A stretch of DNA of 58,960 nucleotides from an uncultured Prochlorococcus sp. (GCA_902606505.1 CACLGU010000004.1:1-58960); one strand, 5' to 3'; numbered from the stretch's first letter, positions 39,320 to 49,795 are shown. The notes: generated from the sequence alone by a model not told the origin. Numbers and translations are program-made.

Positions 39320-42076
39320 TCAGCTAGGTTTGAAAATGATCTCATCTTTTTTAGCAGGGTTAAGTTTAATTGTTATATTTTTTTTGTTTTTAAAGTTATC
39401 CTCTAAAAGTTTTGCAGCCAACGGATTTTCTATTTGTCTTCTAAGTTCCCTGCTAAGTGGCCTAGCACCATATTCAGGTTCGTAAGAATCGTTTGCAATT
39501 TTATTGATAACTTTTTTGTCTATAGAAATATTTATTTTCTGTTCAAGTAGAAGGTTTTTTAAATCTTCTGTTTGTAAGATTATTATTTTTTGAAGTTCAT
39601 CAATAGATAATGGATCAAACTTTACTACTTCGTCAATTCTATTTAAAAATTCCGGTCTAAAAATTGAAGATAACGTATTACTAATGGAATCATCAAGAGT
39701 TTGTTGATCTTTTTCTAACTTTCCCTCACTTTTAGAGATCTTTTGCGAATACTCCAGTATAGATTTACCAGCCAAGTTACTTGTCATAATGATTACGGTA
39801 TTTTTGAAATCTACAGTCCTTCCTTGAGAATCAGTTAATCTTCCTTCATCTAGGACTTGTAAAAGGATATTAAATACTTCTGTATGTGCTTTTTCTATCT
39901 CATCAAGAAGTATTACTGAATAGGGTTTACGTCTTATAGCTTCAGTTAATTGACCTCCCTCTTCATAACCAACATAACCTGGAGGAGCTCCCAAAAGTCT
40001 TGCTACAGCATTTTTCTCCATATATTCACTCATGTCTAATCTTAATAATGCGTCTTCTTCATCAAACAAAGCTGTTGCAAGAGATTTTGCTAATTCTGTT
40101 TTGCCAACACCTGTAGGACCCATAAATAAAAAAGATCCAATAGGTCTTTTAGGACTTTTCATGCCCACGCGAGCTCTTCTAATTGCGGCAGAAACAGCCT
40201 CTACAGCTCTTTCTTGTCCAATAACTTTTTCACATAGTTCTGTTTCTAGATTGACTAATTTCTTACGTTCATTTGAAACTACTTTAGAAATTGGAATACC
40301 TGTGATTTTTGATATAACATCTGCAATATCATCAGGTTCAACTTGATATTTAAAAGGGAAATTTCTATTTTTCTGTATTTTATTAAAGTTCTCTTCAACT
40401 TTTTGTATGTCATTCTCTACTTCATTTAACTCTTCTTCAAGCTTTTCTAAATAATCTAGATCATTTTCAATTTCGCGATTTGATGTATCTTTAATTTGTT
40501 TGATTAGCTTATCTTCTTCTTTCATTAAAATAGATAATTCATCCATTTCTTCCCGTAAATTGTTCCAATTTTCCAAAAGAACGTTCAATTTTGCCTCTGA
40601 TTGTTTTCTATTATTCAATAGTTTTTCCTGAGCTTCGATATTTTCTCCTTGCAAATTATTCAGTTTTTCATCAATAGTATTAAGTTTATTTTCTTGTTGG
40701 AGAATGATTTGAGGCATATTATTAGACTCGATTTTCAACTGTGCAGCTGCTTCATCAATTAAATCTATTGCACTATCAGGGAGACATTTATCGCTGATGT
40801 ATCTACCGGCCAATTTTGCAGAATAGTTTACAGCCTCTACAGAAATTTTTATGCCATGATGTGATTCATATTTCTTTTTGATACCTTGCAGTATTTTTGC
40901 GCTTAATTCTACTGAAGGTTCATTAACAGCTATCTTTTGAAAGCAATTATTCAATGCCTGATCTTTTTCAATAGTTTCACGAAATTTCTCAGGTGTTGTT
41001 GTACCGATACATCTAAGTTCTCCTTCAGCCAGTAAAGGTTTTAAAATATTGCTAATATCGGTAGAAGATCTGTCAGAACTTAATATTGAGTGAATTTCAT
41101 CAATAAATAGAATCATTCCTTGGCTTGGATTTTTTAGTTCCTGCATTATTAAGCTCAGTCGTTCCTCTAGTTGGCCTCTAAATTTTGTCCCAGAAACTAA
41201 AGCACCTAAGTCAAGTGAAATAATTTTTAAGTCTTTTAAAGAATCAGGAACTTTTTTGTCTACAATTAGTTGTGCAAGTAATTTTGCAATTGAGGTTTTA
41301 CCAACTCCAGAATTGCCGATAAGTATAGGATTATTTTTGTTTCTTCTGCAGAGTACCCTCATTAAATTATTGATCTCATTTTCTCTTCCTAAAACTGGAT
41401 CCAGTAAGCCTTTTTTAGCTGATTCTGTTAAATCTTTTCCATAAATTGAAAGAGCATTTTCATCTTTCTCAACTTGTTTTTTGGTTTCAATTTGAAGTTC
41501 ACTTTTGGGTAATGGAATAATAGCTTTTTCAAAGTTATCTTCTTTAATTAAAGTCTCTTTGTTTGATGCAAAATTAGATTGATTATTTATCTCAATTACG
41601 TTCTTGTAATTAAAAGAATCTTTTGGTTGATTTATATTTGGAGAAAACTTTAATTCTTCCTCTAATTTTTCCATTGTAAGGTTGCTTTCTTCAAAAACAT
41701 AATTTCCAATTCTTAAATCTCTTCCAAGAGCAATTAGTAAATGAGGGATTTCTATTAACCTTGATCCCCATTGTTTTTTAATCTGATTCGCATTATCTAA
41801 TAAAATTTCTAAATCTTCTCCAATAGTAAAAATATCTGACTCATTTGTTGGTGCCTCTTCTAAAAAATCTTCTGTTATATCTAAAACTGTATCTTGGTCG
41901 ATTGATAATTTTTCAATGAAAGCAAAGAATTCACTTGATGAGAACAAAGTATGAATTATGTGTTCAATATTAAATTCGCTATGATCCCATTTTTTTGCGG
42001 TTTCTTCCCCTAATAAAAGAAGATTCCAACTGATATCACTAAAAAGTTCAGGACTGGATGTAAGTGTTTCTTTCAT
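39320..42076 (-). CDS. clpB: ClpB-like AAA+ chaperone (ClpB2-type)
   Basis: A 918-residue Clp/Hsp100 protein. Order: Clp N domain (1-150), first ATPase with Walker A GNSGVGKTS near 254, a coiled-coil middle domain (about 440-570), second ATPase with GPTGVGKTE near 653, and a C-terminal small domain. No ClpP-binding loop is recognised, so disaggregation, not proteolysis, is the likely role. Two first-ring features differ from standard ClpB: ALNNCFQK at about 374-381 replaces ALERRFQ, losing both arginine fingers, and the pore loop reads KFRG instead of KYRG. The second ring is intact (FRPEFLNRIDE, GYVGYEEGG). Probably the second ClpB of cyanobacteria. Confidence 0.92.
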   Translation of the reverse strand: MKETLTSSPELFSDISWNLLLLGEETAKKWDHSEFNIEHIIHTLFSSSEFFAFIEKLSIDQDTVLDITEDFLEEAPTNESDIFTIGEDLEILLDNANQIKKQWGSRLIEIPHLLIALGRDLRIGNYVFEESNLTMEKLEEELKFSPNINQPKDSFNYKNVIEINNQSNFASNKETLIKEDNFEKAIIPLPKSELQIETKKQVEKDENALSIYGKDLTESAKKGLLDPVLGRENEINNLMRVLCRRNKNNPILIGNSGVGKTSIAKLLAQLIVDKKVPDSLKDLKIISLDLGALVSGTKFRGQLEERLSLIMQELKNPSQGMILFIDEIHSILSSDRSSTDISNILKPLLAEGELRCIGTTTPEKFRETIEKDQALNNCFQKIAVNEPSVELSAKILQGIKKKYESHHGIKISVEAVNYSAKLAGRYISDKCLPDSAIDLIDEAAAQLKIESNNMPQIILQQENKLNTIDEKLNNLQGENIEAQEKLLNNRKQSEAKLNVLLENWNNLREEMDELSILMKEEDKLIKQIKDTSNREIENDLDYLEKLEEELNEVENDIQKVEENFNKIQKNRNFPFKYQVEPDDIADVISKITGIPISKVVSNERKKLVNLETELCEKVIGQERAVEAVSAAIRRARVGMKSPKRPIGSFLFMGPTGVGKTELAKSLATALFDEEDALLRLDMSEYMEKNAVARLLGAPPGYVGYEEGGQLTEAIRRKPYSVILLDEIEKAHTEVFNILLQVLDEGRLTDSQGRTVDFKNTVIIMTSNLAGKSILEYSQKISKSEGKLEKDQQTLDDSISNTLSSIFRPEFLNRIDEVVKFDPLSIDELQKIIILQTEDLKNLLLEQKINISIDKKVINKIANDSYEPEYGARPLSRELRRQIENPLAAKLLEDNFKNKKNITIKLNPAKKDEIIFKPS

Positions 42077-42142
42077 AAACTATAAAATTTATAGTTGATT
42101 ATTAATTAATATTCTAAATAGGATCTGCATGAATAATCACCC

Positions 42143-42180
42143 AATAATTTTCAAATTGTAAGATGAATTTGAAAATTATT
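42143..42180. repeat. Perfect 15-bp inverted repeat in the clpB-eno intergenic region
   Basis: Positions 42143-42157 and 42166-42180 are perfect reverse complements (AATAATTTTCAAATT and its complement) around an 8-base loop. The repeat lies between the divergent starts of clpB and eno, where a terminator is not expected. It may be an operator or part of an unannotated transcript. Its AT-rich content makes chance possible but 15 perfect pairs is unusual. The remaining bases of this 263-base gap hold only shorter AT-rich repeats. Confidence 0.7.
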
Positions 42181-42336
42181 TTCATTAGAGGTGTTGAGGA
42201 GACTTTGGAATTAATCAATGCGTTCACTAATAACCAAGTTGTTATCAAATTAAAAAATTATAATTGGTTAACATATATATTTCAGATATTAGCCAAATAG
42301 TTCAGCTATTAATAGGATTTAAATAGTAATAATTAA

Positions 42337-43632
<1,296 letters not shown>

Positions 43633-43637
43633 TTTTT

Positions 43638-45305
43638 TTAGCGCTTAAGTTTTTCTAAACGTGAGCCTTTTCTCATACTTAATTGGCATTTTATCCAATC
43701 AATACTTATTGGTAGTGCAAAGAAAAGTGGCAATAACGCAAAATTATTTTGTTTATTAGTTACAAGTAAAGCAGATGCAATTGATAAGCTTCCTATAAGA
43801 ATAGAATGACCTAAAGTTTTTTGAGCAGTAAACATTTTTTTGAATTGCCTATCAGACTCTCCCATTCTTATTTGCAATTGTAAATCACCTTGCTCTAATC
43901 TTTCTAAACTTTCATCTATTCTTTTGGGAATTCCAACAGCTTTCGATCCTAGTTCACCTACTTGCCTACCAAATTGGTTAATTAAATCGTTGGGAGTTTG
44001 ATTATTTGAAGTCATAAGTTCTATTAAATAAGGCTTGGTAACTGATACAAGGTTAAACCCTGGATCAAGCATTCTACCAACTCCTTCAAAAGTTGATAAA
44101 GCTCTCATCACAAAGATTAAATCTACTGGCAGTTGAAATGGTGTTTCATAAACAAGTTCGTATAAATCTCCAGATAATTTTTCAATAATATTTGGACTAA
44201 ATGGCGGAGTTAAGGCTTCTTTAAGCATCAATCTTACAAGTCTTCTGACTGGTCCTACATCAATATCTTTTGAAATTAGCCCAGCTTGTTGTAATTGACT
44301 AACAAGTGATGAGGCGTCTCTAAGAGCAGCAGCCTGAACCATTCCACCTAATCTTGTTTGAAGATTATTTGAGATATTGCCCATCATTCCAAAATCGTAA
44401 AAAATCAATTTACTTTCATTTGAAACTGCTAGATTCCCTGGATGAGGGTCTGCATGAAAAAAACCGTAATTTACTAATTGTTTTAAATAGCTGATTGCAC
44501 CTATTTCTGCAATTTTAGGTAAATCAATTTTTTGTGACTGTAATTTTTCTAAATCGCTTATTTTTGTTCCTTCTAGATAACTTAAACAAAGCACTTTTTC
44601 ACTGCTCATATCCCAAATCACTTCAGGAACTTCAACATTTTCATCATCAAGAAATTGTTGTCTAAATCTTGCTGCATATTGTGCTTCACAATTAAAATCA
44701 AGCTCTTTCATTAGAACTTTCCTACACTCTTTAGCAATCTCAACCCAGTTTCTACCTCGACTCCAAGTCTTATTTTTCTGCAACAGTCCTGCTATTTGCT
44801 GCATTATGCCCAAATCGATAATAAATAATTCTTTTAAATTGGGTCTTTGAACTTTAAATACTACTTTCTTACCATCTTTTAGAGTCGCCCTATGGACCTG
44901 AGCTAGTGATGCTGATCCAACAGGATCACATATTATTTGATCTATTTCATTAAACTTAGACCCTAGTTCTTCTCTTAAAATGTTTTCAACTTGCGCAAAT
45001 GAAAAATTAGGAACTTGATCCTGCAATTTAGACAATTCCTTTATCCAGGTATTAGGAATTAAATCAGGTCTCGCAGATAATAATTGTCCAATTTTAATAA
45101 ATGCTGATCCAAGCTTTATTAATTGATTAGTAAACCACCTAGCTCGTTTAATTTGGACCCTACTTTTTTCATTGTTCTTAGTTTGGAAAATTGTAAATCT
45201 AATATTATCTATCCATAAATTTATTAAAAGCGAAATCAGGGTTATCCAAATAAGAAAGGCCCTCTTCAATTTTTTAAAACGATAATGAAGAATGTTATAA
45301 CTCAT
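43638..45305 (-). CDS. ABC1/UbiB-family atypical kinase
   Basis: A 555-residue protein of the ABC1 (UbiB/ADCK) family linked to quinone and lipid metabolism in cyanobacteria and plastids. The family KxGQ motif is present as FIKIGQLLSARPDLIP near residue 67, the AQVHRATL segment holds the nucleotide loop, and the EFDCEAQYA-like ELDFNCEAQY and HADPHPGNL, FDFGMMG catalytic segments follow. Two C-terminal hydrophobic stretches (about 500-535) look like membrane spans. Substrate unknown. Its start overlaps the next upstream gene by 4 bases, suggesting joint translation with that small coiled-coil protein. Confidence 0.9.
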   Translation of the reverse strand: MSYNILHYRFKKLKRAFLIWITLISLLINLWIDNIRFTIFQTKNNEKSRVQIKRARWFTNQLIKLGSAFIKIGQLLSARPDLIPNTWIKELSKLQDQVPNFSFAQVENILREELGSKFNEIDQIICDPVGSASLAQVHRATLKDGKKVVFKVQRPNLKELFIIDLGIMQQIAGLLQKNKTWSRGRNWVEIAKECRKVLMKELDFNCEAQYAARFRQQFLDDENVEVPEVIWDMSSEKVLCLSYLEGTKISDLEKLQSQKIDLPKIAEIGAISYLKQLVNYGFFHADPHPGNLAVSNESKLIFYDFGMMGNISNNLQTRLGGMVQAAALRDASSLVSQLQQAGLISKDIDVGPVRRLVRLMLKEALTPPFSPNIIEKLSGDLYELVYETPFQLPVDLIFVMRALSTFEGVGRMLDPGFNLVSVTKPYLIELMTSNNQTPNDLINQFGRQVGELGSKAVGIPKRIDESLERLEQGDLQLQIRMGESDRQFKKMFTAQKTLGHSILIGSLSIASALLVTNKQNNFALLPLFFALPISIDWIKCQLSMRKGSRLEKLKR

Positions 45306-45619
45306 TTAATTTGATTATTTATATTTTTATTAAAGAGATCAATTTGCTTATTGATACCTTCAATTTCATTTAAAGCTTTTTTTATTTTGGAATCTTGATA
45401 AGTATTTGTAGACTCATTTTCTTGAATATTTTCGGCTTTTTCAAGTCTTGATGCTTCTTCGATTATCGATTCTTTTAAACTATCAAATTCTTTTTTGAGA
45501 ATTTCTGGAGCATCATGAGCAATATTTGTTGCTTCTTCAATTTTTTCAACTAATATTTCGTTTAATTTTTCGGTTACTTTCTTAATGGCAGCTTTTAAAA
45601 GGTAATCAGAGTTGGTCAT
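45302..45619 (-). CDS. Small coiled-coil protein upstream of the ABC1 kinase
   Basis: A 105-residue, strongly acidic and lysine-rich protein. Nearly the whole length is predicted by eye as amphipathic helix or coiled coil (VTEKLNEILVEKIEEATNIA region and the EIEGINKQIDLFNKNINN end). No transmembrane segment, no known domain. Stop overlaps the start of the ABC1 kinase gene by 4 bases, so the pair is probably translated together and may work together. Function unknown. Confidence 0.65.
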   Translation of the reverse strand: MTNSDYLLKAAIKKVTEKLNEILVEKIEEATNIAHDAPEILKKEFDSLKESIIEEASRLEKAENIQENESTNTYQDSKIKKALNEIEGINKQIDLFNKNINNQIK

Positions 45620-45722
45620 GAAAAATATAATGTTTCAAAGGCAATTGATTTTTCGATATGACCTAATAATAGATCAATACAGAACATTTCACGTAACTGA
45701 TCATTTTGATAATTAATTTTTT

Positions 45723-45845
45723 ATGTTTTTCCTATGTAAGATTGTTTCTATATTAAGCTTTTTTCTCTTTTTTCTTTTAACTTATAACTATATAAAGGTT
45801 CAGGTATTTACTTTAAAAATATCTTCTAACCAAGAACTCATCTAA
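45723..45845 (+). CDS. Possible small membrane peptide
   Basis: A 40-codon open frame starting ATG at 45723 with a hydrophobic core (about residues 8-22, rich in F and L) that would be one membrane span. It lies in a 255-base gap before trxB on the same strand. No ribosome binding site is seen and the frame could be chance in AT-rich DNA. Listed only as a lead. Confidence 0.22.
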   Translation: MFFLCKIVSILSFFLFFLLTYNYIKVQVFTLKISSNQELI

Positions 45846-45860
45846 TAAACTACTAAAAAA

Positions 45861-45864
45861 GGAG
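45861..45864 (+). promoter_or_regulatory. Strong Shine-Dalgarno GGAG deciding the TTG start of the flavoprotein
   Basis: AAAAAAGGAG ends at 45864, 10 bases before the TTG at 45875. The first ATG in the frame is much further in, after the conserved FAD loop, so the TTG is the true start. Confidence 0.6.
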
Positions 45865-45874
45865 TTTTTAAAAA

Positions 45875-46831
45875 TTGGAAATCATTGAGTCAGATGTAGT
45901 TATTATCGGAGGAGGTCCGGCAGGATGTACTTGCGCACTTTATACATCTCGTTCAAACTTAAAGACAGTAATTTTAGATAAAAATCCATCTGTTGGCGCC
46001 TTAGCAATAACTCATCAAATAGCTAATTATCCAGGTGTTCCGGTTGATATAAGTGGAGAGAAATTACTTACTCTAATGAGAGAACAGGCCGTGCAATACG
46101 GCACAGATTATAGAAGAGCTCAAGTTTTTGGAATAGACGCTAGTGGAGAATGGAAAATGGTTTATACGCCCGAAGGCACTTTCAAAGCTAAAGCACTTGT
46201 ACTTGCAAGTGGAGCCATGGGTAGGCCTGCATCATTTAAGGGCGAAGCAGATTTCCTTGGCAAAGGAGTAAGTTATTGTGCTACATGTGATGGGGCTTTT
46301 TATAAAAATAGAGAAGTTGCCGTCGTTGGAGTGAACAAGGAAGCAATTGAAGAGGCAACTGTTCTAACTAAATTTGCATCAACTGTGCATTGGATTACCT
46401 CAAGTGATCCTAAATCAGATAATGAAGAAGCTATGGAATTGATGGATAATTCAAATATAAAACATTGGAGTAGAACAAGATTATTAGAAATATTAGGCGA
46501 TGATATGGGTGTGAATGGAGTTGTTGTAAAAAATAAACAAGAAGAAAATCCTATCAATTTAAATTTAGATGGAGTGTTTGTATACATGAGTGGTTCAAAG
46601 CCGATTACTGATTTTTTAGGGGATCAAATTGCTTTAAAAGAAGACGGAGGAGTTATTGTTGATGACTTTATGTCTACAAACTCTGATGGAGTATGGGCTA
46701 TTGGAGATATAAGAAATACTCCATTTAAGCAAGCCGTAGTTGCGGCTTCTGATGGATGTATTGCTGCAATGTCAATTGATAGATACTTAAATAGTCGAAA
46801 AAATATAAGAGTAGATTGGATTCATTCTTAA
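45875..46831 (+). CDS. Thioredoxin-reductase-like flavoprotein with degenerate NADPH site
   Basis: A 318-residue flavoprotein of the TrxR fold. The FAD loop GGGPAGCTCA is at about 12-21 and the redox pair CATC at C135-C138, both as in thioredoxin reductase. In the second nucleotide domain, the usual GGGDSA is replaced by VVGVNKEA (G152 onward) and the HRRxxFRA segment by WITSSDPKS. NADPH binding is therefore doubtful. It may be fed by ferredoxin or another donor, like the known DTR or ferredoxin-dependent flavin reductases, but that is inference. It starts at TTG with a strong SD and converges on sbtB. Confidence 0.85.
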   Translation: MEIIESDVVIIGGGPAGCTCALYTSRSNLKTVILDKNPSVGALAITHQIANYPGVPVDISGEKLLTLMREQAVQYGTDYRRAQVFGIDASGEWKMVYTPEGTFKAKALVLASGAMGRPASFKGEADFLGKGVSYCATCDGAFYKNREVAVVGVNKEAIEEATVLTKFASTVHWITSSDPKSDNEEAMELMDNSNIKHWSRTRLLEILGDDMGVNGVVVKNKQEENPINLNLDGVFVYMSGSKPITDFLGDQIALKEDGGVIVDDFMSTNSDGVWAIGDIRNTPFKQAVVAASDGCIAAMSIDRYLNSRKNIRVDWIHS

Positions 46832-46853
46832 AAATAAATATTCCTTCTTTAAT

Positions 46854-47135
46854 TTAAAGGGGTGTTGCTTCAGAAATATAAGCAACTCCTCCGTAGTAGC
46901 TTAAATCGTCCCTAATGTTATCTCTCATTTTATCTATTAATTCTTGCTCACAAAAAACAATTACATGAGCATTTGCACCTAATCCTGTAAATTCCATATC
47001 TTCAGTAACAACTCTTTCAGGCCCTCTGCCTGTAGCATGTTTCATAACTGTATATCCGGGAACATTAGCTTTTTCTAATGTTTTAATGATTGCATCTAGT
47101 TCTCTTTCACTAAATATCAAGTCTAATCTTTTCAT
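46854..47135 (-). CDS. sbtB: PII-like regulator of SbtA (SbtB type)
   Basis: A 93-residue PII-fold protein encoded 2 bases after the sbtA stop. The T-loop region GYTVMKHATGRGPERVV and the ANAHVIVFCEQELIDKM strand are SbtB-like. It ends about where the PII core ends and does not have the C-terminal CGPxGC redox hairpin of Synechocystis SbtB. Family members bind adenine nucleotides and regulate SbtA. The position next to sbtA supports the call; the divergence leaves some doubt. Confidence 0.82.
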   Translation of the reverse strand: MKRLDLIFSERELDAIIKTLEKANVPGYTVMKHATGRGPERVVTEDMEFTGLGANAHVIVFCEQELIDKMRDNIRDDLSYYGGVAYISEATPL

Positions 47136-47137
47136 TT

Positions 47138-48136
47138 TTATAGAGGGGATAATGGGATGATGGTATTTACTAAACTCATATATATGGGAATGCCAAGAAC
47201 TATATTGAATGGGAAAGTTAGACCTAGTGTAGTTGAAATATAATAACTAGATTTAGCTTCTGGAACTGTCATCCTCATCGCTGCAGGAACTGCTAAATAA
47301 GAGGCGCTCGCACATAAAACCACAAATAAAAGTGCGTTGCCAGGTCCTAAAGATAAAAATCTTGCAACAGAAACACCAATAAATGCGTTAAACAAAGGCA
47401 TAAAAATGGCATAGCCAATTAAGAACGAACCCGCATTCTTCAGTCTTGGCAATCTTTGAGCTGCGACTATTCCCATATCTAACAGGAAGAAGCATTCTGC
47501 TCCATAGAATAATTGTCCAGTAAAAGGCTCCATTTTTGCAATCCCTGAGGGATTACTGAAAGCAGTTAGAAATCCTACAATTAAACTTGAGAGCAATAAA
47601 TAAACTGATCCATTCAAAAATGATTCGTGTAATATTGCGCTTAGATGCATTTTTCTTGATTTTGGTCTATTTTGCGGAGCTGCAAATTTAACAAGTAATA
47701 ATCCAACAATTATCGCCGGAGATTCCATTAAAGCTAAGGCGCCAACCATAAAGCCATCAAAGGCTATTTTTTGACTTTCCAAAAAACTTTCTGCGGAAAT
47801 AAATGTAACAGCACTAATTGAACCGTATGCTGCTGCTATTGCGGCTGAATTAAAGACATCAAACTTATATCTTAAAATTAAAAATCCAATCAGCGGGATT
47901 ACAAGTGACATCAGTACTGCAGCACTTAAAGTAGGCAATACTTGATCTGTAAAACCACTTTTCTGTATCTCTATACCTCCTTTAAACCCAATAGCTAGAA
48001 GCAGATATAAGGAGAAGAGTTTAGGTAATGGAGCTGGTATTTCTAAATCAGATTTAAAGAGTACTGATATTGCTCCAATCAAAAAGAAAAGAACTGGCGG
48101 GGCTAATACATTTTGCAGAATTGGATTTATTTCCAT
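47138..48136 (-). CDS. sbtA: Sodium-dependent bicarbonate transporter
   Basis: A 332-residue membrane protein with about 10 hydrophobic spans, conserved blocks FFLIGAISVLFKSDLEIP at the start and GFKGGIEIQKSG near residue 52, characteristic of the SbtA family. It takes up bicarbonate with sodium across the plasma membrane. The middle cytoplasmic loop (around 155-170) is basic (PQNRPKSRKMH). It is 6 bases after a SulP gene and 2 bases before sbtB, so transcription order is sulP-sbtA-sbtB. Confidence 0.9.
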   Translation of the reverse strand: MEINPILQNVLAPPVLFFLIGAISVLFKSDLEIPAPLPKLFSLYLLLAIGFKGGIEIQKSGFTDQVLPTLSAAVLMSLVIPLIGFLILRYKFDVFNSAAIAAAYGSISAVTFISAESFLESQKIAFDGFMVGALALMESPAIIVGLLLVKFAAPQNRPKSRKMHLSAILHESFLNGSVYLLLSSLIVGFLTAFSNPSGIAKMEPFTGQLFYGAECFFLLDMGIVAAQRLPRLKNAGSFLIGYAIFMPLFNAFIGVSVARFLSLGPGNALLFVVLCASASYLAVPAAMRMTVPEAKSSYYISTTLGLTFPFNIVLGIPIYMSLVNTIIPLSPL

Positions 48137-48142
48137 GAATTA

Positions 48143-49795
48143 CTAGGCTATTTCATTTAAAGCAGTTTCTAAAGCTTCCTTTCTTGTTTCAATAATGCCT
48201 TCAACTCCAAACTTTGCTAATCTATCCTTTACTTTTTCATTAGCACCAGCAACAAATGCTTTTCTGGAATTATTTTTTGCTTCTTGCATCATATCCTCTA
48301 TTGCCAGAGTCGCAGTAACTCCCAGTCGTGGTACATCAGTGATATCTAATATCAAAACTTTGTAGTTTCTTACAAGCATCATTCTCTCAGATATGCCTTT
48401 AGCTGCTCCAAAACTAAGTGGTCCTTTAAGTCTAAATAGCATTACCTCGCCTGAACATCTATCTAGAAGTGCTTTTTCATCAGCAGGCAAAGCATTTTTT
48501 CCTTGATCATCTTCTGATAAAGGATTATCCTCATCCATACCTTCTAGTTGAGTTTCAGTTATTGAATCAATAGTGAGCATATTTGCTATGAATACACCGA
48601 CTAAAACTGCCCAAATTAAATCCCAAAAAACAGTCATTAAAAGTACACCGTACATTACTACTGATGTTTTTAAAGATAATTTGTGAGCTCTCCTCAAAAA
48701 TCCCCAATCAATAATATCTAGGCCTACTTTTATAAGAATTCCTGCTAGCAATGCAGTTGGTATTTGCTCAGCTAAAGGTCCTGCACCAACTAAAACTATC
48801 AACAACACAAACGAGTGAACCATGCCTGAAATTGGAGTTGATCCTCCAGATTTAACATTTATAACTGTTCTCATGGTTGCTCCTGCTCCAGGTAAACCTG
48901 AAAACAGACCTGCAACAGCATTTCCTATTCCTTGTCCAATAAGTTCTCTATCAGAATTATGTTTTGTTTGAGAGATATTGTCTGCTACTAGAGATGTCAG
49001 TAAGGAGTCAATTGCGCCAAGTACTGCTAGGACTAAACCTGCTTTGAAAATAATTGGAAAATATTGATTAAAACTTGGGAAATTTAAAGATGGAACTCCC
49101 CTTGGAATTTCTCCAATTCTATCAATAGATCCATCTCCAAAAATTAATATTGATATTGGGGTAACTATCAATAAGGCCAAGAGAGGAGAAGGAACCCACT
49201 GACTTATTTTTCTAGGAGTAAGGAATACTATACCTAGTGTCATTATTGCTACTCCAATAGCAGCACCATTGGGCTGGAAATTTGAAAATACAGTAGTTAA
49301 AGATTCGACTACTCCACCTCGAGTGCTAATTCCAAGTAATGGACCAATCTGAAGAGCAATGATTATTACTCCAATACCAGACATAAATCCTGAAACAACA
49401 GAATATGGAACTAAAGTAATGTATTTACCTAATTTTAAAATTCCGAATAATATTTGCAGTAAGCCGCCAATGACTACCGCTGCCATAACTAAAGGTAAAA
49501 TTTGTCCTGCAGAGAGATCTCTTGGAACCCCTACTGCTGCTAAGCCTGCTACTACACCTGCAACAGTAACACTCATGGGACCGGTAGGCCCACTAACTTG
49601 AGCAGGTGTTCCGCCGAATAATGCTGCTAAAAAACCAACTACTACTGCTCCATATAGTCCATAAATTGCTCCGCCAGGTCCTAACGCAGCATTACCAAAA
49701 GCAAGAGCTAGAGGTAATGCCACCACTGCGGCTGTGATGCCTCCAAGAATATCGCCTCTTACATTTTTTAGATGAAATCCATTAATTATTTTCAA
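48143..49795 (-). CDS. SulP-family anion transporter (BicA-like)
   Basis: A 550-residue transporter with a hydrophobic domain (about 1-400, 12-14 spans) beginning KNVRGDILGGITAAVVALPLALA and a C-terminal STAS domain (about 440-550, RLKGPLSFGAAKGISERM). The SulP signature segment GPTGPMSVTVAG is visible. In marine cyanobacteria, SulP genes next to sbtA are thought to move bicarbonate, but sulfate or other anions are possible. First gene of the sulP-sbtA-sbtB set. Promoter is in the 224-base gap shared with hemB; I see no sure elements there. Confidence 0.88.
   Translation of the reverse strand: MKIINGFHLKNVRGDILGGITAAVVALPLALAFGNAALGPGGAIYGLYGAVVVGFLAALFGGTPAQVSGPTGPMSVTVAGVVAGLAAVGVPRDLSAGQILPLVMAAVVIGGLLQILFGILKLGKYITLVPYSVVSGFMSGIGVIIIALQIGPLLGISTRGGVVESLTTVFSNFQPNGAAIGVAIMTLGIVFLTPRKISQWVPSPLLALLIVTPISILIFGDGSIDRIGEIPRGVPSLNFPSFNQYFPIIFKAGLVLAVLGAIDSLLTSLVADNISQTKHNSDRELIGQGIGNAVAGLFSGLPGAGATMRTVINVKSGGSTPISGMVHSFVLLIVLVGAGPLAEQIPTALLAGILIKVGLDIIDWGFLRRAHKLSLKTSVVMYGVLLMTVFWDLIWAVLVGVFIANMLTIDSITETQLEGMDEDNPLSEDDQGKNALPADEKALLDRCSGEVMLFRLKGPLSFGAAKGISERMMLVRNYKVLILDITDVPRLGVTATLAIEDMMQEAKNNSRKAFVAGANEKVKDRLAKFGVEGIIETRKEALETALNEIA

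Noticed and set aside
42163-42300. 45-codon forward frame between clpB and eno
   Set aside because: No SD, its ATG lies in the loop of an inverted repeat, and composition is ordinary AT-rich noise; kept only as part of the repeat finding.
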